Positions 60,688 to 64,000 of a stretch of 64,000 nucleotides of DNA are shown one piece after another. The stretch's first letter is position 1. The number at the start of each line of letters is the position of its first letter. The notes under the pieces were generated by a model that saw nothing but the letters and a program-made list of their open reading frames with translations, did no database searches and had not been told where the DNA came from. The translations under genes were made by a program, and so were the position numbers. The stretch is taken from the NCBI RefSeq assembly GCF_052180275.1, contig NZ_CP197465.1, forward strand, positions 5,580,001-5,644,000. Reading direction: 5' to 3'. This DNA comes from Kumtagia sp052180275 (GTDB lineage Bacteria; Pseudomonadota; Alphaproteobacteria; Rhizobiales; Rhizobiaceae).

Positions 60688-61857
60688 TCAGAGAGAGCGG
60701 GCGATCAGCAGTTTCATGATCTCGTTGGTGCCGCCATAGATGCGCTGCACGCGGGCGTCGCGGAACATGCGGGCGATCGGATATTCGTTCATATAGCCGT
60801 AGCCGCCGAACAGTTGCAGGCACTCGTCAACCAGTTTTCCCTGTAGGTCGGTCAGCCAGTATTTGGCCATGGAGGCGGTCGCCGGGTCGAGGCCGCCGGC
60901 GATGTGACGGGTAACGCAATCATTGTAGAAGACGCGGCCGATGGTCGCCTCGGTCTTCAGTTCGGCCAGCTTGAACTGGGTGTTCTGGAAATCGAGGATC
61001 GGCTTGCCGAAGGCTTTTCGTTCCTTGACGTAGTCGATGGTAACCGCCAGTGCCCGCTCAATCATGGCGATGGCCTGGCCGCCGATCAGCAGGCGCTCCT
61101 GCGGCAATTGCTGCATCAGTTGGACAAACCCCTGCCCTTCCTCGTGGCCGAGCAGGTTCGCGGTCGGCACGCGCACATCGTTGAAGAACAGTTCGGACGT
61201 GTCGTTGGCCTTCAGGCCGATCTTGTCGAGGTTGCGGCCGCGCTCGAACCCATCCGCGCCATCGGTCTCCACCACGATCAGCGATACACCCTTGGCGCCC
61301 TGCGCCGGGTCGGTCTTGCTGACGACGATGACCAAATTGGCGTGCTGGCCGTTGGTGATGAAGGTTTTCGAGCCGTTGATTCGATAGTGGTTGCCGTCCT
61401 TCTCGGCGCGCGTCTTGACGCCCTGGAGGTCGGAGCCGGCGCCGGGCTCGGTCATGGCGATTGCGCCGATCAACTCGCCGGTCGCGAGCCTCGGCAGCCA
61501 GGTCTTCTTCTGCTCCTCCGAGCCGTAATACAGGATGTAGGGCGCGACGATGGCGTTGTGGAGCACGATGCCGAAACCGTCAACGCCGGCATGGCCGATC
61601 GCCTCGATGATGGCGCTCTCATGGGCATATGTACCGCCTGACCCGCCATATTCTTCCGGCATGGAGGCGCATAGCAGCCCTGCCGCGCCCGCCTTCTCCC
61701 AGGAGGCGCGATCGACCATCTCGTTCTTTTCGAACTCGTCATAGCGCGGCACGATCTCGTCCGCCATGAAGCGGCGCGCCATGTCGTAGAGCATGGCGAC
61801 GTCCTCAACCGCCCAGGCGGGTTTCGGCAGGTCGAGAATTTCTGTCGGATCGGTCAT
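60688..61857 (-). CDS. Acyl-CoA dehydrogenase
   Basis: A 389-residue FAD enzyme: FMADEIVPRYDEFEKNEMV, GAIAMTEPGAGSDLQGVKT with the FAD-site TEPGAGSD signature, GSKTFITNGQHANLVIVV, and the C-terminal QRIYGGTNEIMKLLIARSL. The GGTNE in place of EGT suggests the catalytic Glu sits on helix G as in isovaleryl- and long-chain-type dehydrogenases. The chain-length preference is unknown. It sits upstream of the thiolase gene in the operon. Its ATG overlaps the stop of the DUF559 gene (ATGA). Confidence 0.93.
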   Translation of the reverse strand: MTDPTEILDLPKPAWAVEDVAMLYDMARRFMADEIVPRYDEFEKNEMVDRASWEKAGAAGLLCASMPEEYGGSGGTYAHESAIIEAIGHAGVDGFGIVLHNAIVAPYILYYGSEEQKKTWLPRLATGELIGAIAMTEPGAGSDLQGVKTRAEKDGNHYRINGSKTFITNGQHANLVIVVSKTDPAQGAKGVSLIVVETDGADGFERGRNLDKIGLKANDTSELFFNDVRVPTANLLGHEEGQGFVQLMQQLPQERLLIGGQAIAMIERALAVTIDYVKERKAFGKPILDFQNTQFKLAELKTEATIGRVFYNDCVTRHIAGGLDPATASMAKYWLTDLQGKLVDECLQLFGGYGYMNEYPIARMFRDARVQRIYGGTNEIMKLLIARSL

Positions 61858-62282
61858 AAGCGCGACTCCCCCTCCCCCTTGAGGGGAGGGTGGCCGCGAA
61901 GCGGTCGGGAGGGGTCGCTGCGGCAGTGCTCGGCTTTTTCCTTAACCACCTGCGCAACGTGCCAGGCATTGTTCATCACATCCGGCTCATCGATTCTGAA
62001 AATGGCATAGCCCAACGATCTCAAATAGGTGTCGCGATTCGCATCATGCCGCTTGCCCGCATCGGTTTCGTGAAGATCGCCATCCACCTCGACGATCAGC
62101 TTGGCAGACAGGCAGACAAAGTCCACGATATACGGCCCGATCGGCTGCTGCCGCCTGAATATCAGCCCCTGGGGTCTCAACACGCGCAGTTCGTACCAAA
62201 GCAGCGATTCCGCCTTCGTGGCCTGCAAGCGAAGCGCGCGAGCCTTTTGCTGCATTTCGAAGCTGACGCGGGTTCGCGGCAT
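61854..62282 (-). CDS. DUF559 endonuclease-like protein inside an inverted-repeat element
   Basis: A 142-residue protein of the DUF559 group, with the PD-(D/E)XK/Vsr-like core LLWYELRVLRPQGLIFRRQQ, GPYIVDFVCLSAKLIVEVDG (catalytic acidic residues D and E-x-D) and NRDTYLRSLGYAIFRI. The last ~20 residues (DPSRPLRGHPPLKGEGESRL) are translated from the left inverted repeat of the element, a hallmark of a gene captured in a palindromic repeat. Start ATG 62282 has GGGAGG 9 bp in front; ATG 62291 abuts it. Its stop overlaps the acyl-CoA dehydrogenase start. The role is unknown. Confidence 0.8.
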   Translation of the reverse strand: MPRTRVSFEMQQKARALRLQATKAESLLWYELRVLRPQGLIFRRQQPIGPYIVDFVCLSAKLIVEVDGDLHETDAGKRHDANRDTYLRSLGYAIFRIDEPDVMNNAWHVAQVVKEKAEHCRSDPSRPLRGHPPLKGEGESRL

Positions 62283-62386
62283 AGAATTCATCCTCCCGGC
62301 AGTTGGGCCGGACCGAGGTTGGCACGCGGCCGCACCGACCCCTCCCGGCCGCTTCGCGGCTACCCTCCCCTCAAGGGGGAGGGGGA
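61867..62386. mobile_element. ~520-bp DUF559 element with ~50-bp inverted ends
   Basis: The left end (61867-61917) and right end (62337-62386) are near-perfect inverted repeats of about 50 bp with the core CCCTCCCCTCAAGGGGGAG and CGCTTCGCGG (two mismatches seen). Between them lies only the DUF559 gene. The element interrupts the space between two acyl-CoA dehydrogenase genes of one operon. The ends resemble a dispersed palindrome, so the whole looks like a mobile or captured unit, though no transposase is present. Confidence 0.6.
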
Positions 62387-62397
62387 CGCCACACATC

Positions 62398-64000
62398 CTA
62401 GAACGCCTCCGCCGGCAGCGCCATCATGGTGTCGGCACCCGACGAGATGCGGGAGAGATGCGCTGATGTCTCGGGCATGACGCGCTCCATGAAATAGCGG
62501 CCGGTGACGAGCTTGTTCTCGTAGAAGGATGTAGCGTCGCCGGCGCCATTGGCCAGTTTCGCCTGCGCGGCCTTGGCCATCTGGCCCCACATATAGCCGA
62601 GCGACACCAGGCCGAAGAGATGCATGTAATCGGTCGAGGCCGCACCCGCATTGTCAGGTTTGGCCATGGCGTTCTGCATCAGCCACATGGTCGCGGCCTG
62701 CAGGTCGTTCAGCCCCTTCTTCAGCGCCTTGGTGTAGGGCGCCATCTTCTCGTCGGAGCGGCCTGCCTCGCAGAACTCGCCGACTTCTTTGAAGAAATTC
62801 TGGATGGCGCGACCACCATTGGCGGCGAGTTTTCGGCCGACGAGATCCAGCGCCTGGATGCCGTTGGCGCCCTCGTAGATCATGGCGATGCGGGCATCGC
62901 GCACGAACTGGCTCATGCCGTGTTCCTCGATATAGCCGTGGCCGCCGAACACCTGCTGCGCGTTGACGGCATGCTCGAAACCCTTGTCGGTGAGCACCCC
63001 CTTGACGATCGGCGTCATCAGGCCGAGCGCGTCGTCCGCGTCCTGCTTGTCCTTGTCGTCGCCGGAACGGTGGGCAACGTCGGAGCGGATCGCCGTCCAC
63101 AGCACGAATGCGCGGCCGGCCTCGTTGAAAGCCTTCATCGTCATCAAATTGCGGCGCACGTCGGGGTGGACGATGATCGGATCGGCCGGCTTGTCCGCCG
63201 CCTTCGGGCCGGACAGCGAGCGGCCCTGCAGGCGCTCCTTCGCATAGGCCACCGCGTTCTGGTAGGCGGCCTCGCCGACAGCCAGACCTTGCAGGCCGAC
63301 GCCGAGGCGCGCCTCGTTCATCATGGTGAACATGGCCTTCAACCCGGCATTCTCCTCGCCGATCAGCCAGCCGGTCGCCTCGTCATAATTCATGACGCAG
63401 GTCGAGTTGCCGTGGATGCCCATCTTCTCCTCGATGGAGCCGCAGGAGACGCCATTGCGCACGCCCGGATTGCCGCTCTCGTCAGGGATGAACTTCGGCA
63501 CGATGAACAGCGAAATGCCTTTTGTTCCCTGCCGCGCGCCCTCGATGCGGGCGAGCACCAGATGCACGATGTTGTCCGCCATGTCATGCTCGCCGGCGGA
63601 GATGAAGATCTTCTGGCCGGAGATTTTGAAGCTGCCGTCTGCCTGCTGCACGGCCCTGGTGCGCAACAGGCCGAGATCGGTGCCGCAATGCGGCTCGGTC
63701 AGGTTCATGGTGCCGGTCCACGATCCTTCGACCATCTTCGGCAGGTATTTCTGCTTCTGCTCTTCGCTGCCGTGGACGAGGATCGCGGCGATCGCGCCTT
63801 GCGTCAGGCCGGGATACATCATCAGCGCCATGTTGGCTGAGATCATGAATTCGCCAACGGCGGTATGCACGCAATAGGGCAGGCCCTGGCCGCCGAATTC
63901 GGACGGCACCGCCAGCCCCATCCAGCCACCGGCGCGGTATTGGTCGAATGCGTCCTTGAACCCTTTCGGCGTGGTCACCGAGCCGTCATCGTGACGCTCG
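62398..64000 (-). CDS. Acyl-CoA dehydrogenase (DmdC/FadE-like long form), 5' end outside window
   Basis: The frame is open to the right edge of the window (the codons before the GTG at 63978 read ERHDDGS), so the N-terminus is missing. The visible ~534 residues have MNLTEPHCGTDLGLLRTRAV with the FAD-site motif, SGQKIFISAGEHDMADNIVH, the catalytic-Glu region MIYEGANGIQALDLVGRKLA and a C-terminal helical domain. This long form (about 590-600 residues) includes 3-methylmercaptopropionyl-CoA dehydrogenases and related enzymes; the substrate cannot be decided. It is the most upstream visible gene of the beta-oxidation cluster. The DUF559 element lies between it and the next dehydrogenase. Confidence 0.92.
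   Translation of the reverse strand, partial: ERHDDGSVTTPKGFKDAFDQYRAGGWMGLAVPSEFGGQGLPYCVHTAVGEFMISANMALMMYPGLTQGAIAAILVHGSEEQKQKYLPKMVEGSWTGTMNLTEPHCGTDLGLLRTRAVQQADGSFKISGQKIFISAGEHDMADNIVHLVLARIEGARQGTKGISLFIVPKFIPDESGNPGVRNGVSCGSIEEKMGIHGNSTCVMNYDEATGWLIGEENAGLKAMFTMMNEARLGVGLQGLAVGEAAYQNAVAYAKERLQGRSLSGPKAADKPADPIIVHPDVRRNLMTMKAFNEAGRAFVLWTAIRSDVAHRSGDDKDKQDADDALGLMTPIVKGVLTDKGFEHAVNAQQVFGGHGYIEEHGMSQFVRDARIAMIYEGANGIQALDLVGRKLAANGGRAIQNFFKEVGEFCEAGRSDEKMAPYTKALKKGLNDLQAATMWLMQNAMAKPDNAGAASTDYMHLFGLVSLGYMWGQMAKAAQAKLANGAGDATSFYENKLVTGRYFMERVMPETSAHLSRISSGADTMMALPAEAF

Overview
The window looks like a chromosomal segment of an alphaproteobacterium of the order Hyphomicrobiales (Rhizobiales), most likely Mesorhizobium or a close relative. 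The case rests on the high GC content, a GcrA cell-cycle regulator with clustered GANTC sites, a SAM-II riboswitch in front of metZ, a class I lysyl-tRNA synthetase, an argD-argF-hslO cluster, rhizobial Kps/Rkp capsule genes, and several long palindromic intergenic repeats of the kind common in rhizobia. This assignment is inference from gene content; no database search was possible.

Layout. 1-7.84 kb: capsule (K-antigen) genes. Two plus-strand glycosyltransferases (an edge-truncated GT-B-like protein and a two-module KpsC) converge on kpsT and an oversized kpsE; kpsM is not present. 8.3-18.6 kb: a plus-strand operon for a quaternary amine (glycine betaine type): binding protein, ATPase, fused double permease, two paralogous FAD/GcvT-type demethylating oxidoreductases and a choline-kinase-like phosphotransferase. 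A perfect 49-bp inverted repeat lies inside this operon. 18.6-20.7 kb: two nucleotide-sugar epimerases (galE and a UDP-glucuronate 4-epimerase type). 20.8-25.6 kb: mscL, a voltage-gated-channel-like protein, tRNA-Gly(TCC), small membrane and envelope proteins, and pyrD with a DUF952 partner.

25.7-32.0 kb: a LuxR-type response regulator and a giant transporter-like hybrid histidine kinase converge. Wedged between their 3' ends is a clearly AT-rich two-gene islet encoding a ParA-like ATPase and a HEPN-like protein, translationally coupled and bracketed by a 21-bp imperfect direct repeat. This is the best candidate for an undescribed (possibly defence) system. 32.1-37.1 kb: YihY, a dCTP deaminase, riboswitch-controlled metZ, and a conserved hypothetical gene carrying an in-frame palindromic insertion. 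37.2-43.4 kb: a periplasmic DUF2125-like protein, apaG, hslO, argF, argD and gcrA.

43.7-48.5 kb: a frameshifted metallo-hydrolase, phoU and phoR without the usual pst genes between them, a divergent polyphosphate kinase 2, and a ParDE toxin-antitoxin pair. 48.5-56.1 kb: a GspE-N/GT2 fusion, a family 3 solute-binding protein, a TerB-like protein, lysyl-tRNA synthetase, a degenerate SNase-like protein, an S24/HTH repressor and a second toxin-antitoxin pair. 56.2-64.0 kb: a minus-strand fatty acid beta-oxidation operon (acyl-CoA dehydrogenases, thiolase, FadJ-type enzyme, thioesterase). A DUF559 endonuclease-like gene bounded by ~50-bp inverted repeats has entered between its two dehydrogenase genes.

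Repeats deserve attention. There are at least two palindrome families: three 158-178-bp elements plus the DUF559 element share a 'palindrome with CCGGCAGGACA or CCCTCCCC arms' architecture, and two ~80-bp elements have GGGGACAG...CTGTCCCC ends.
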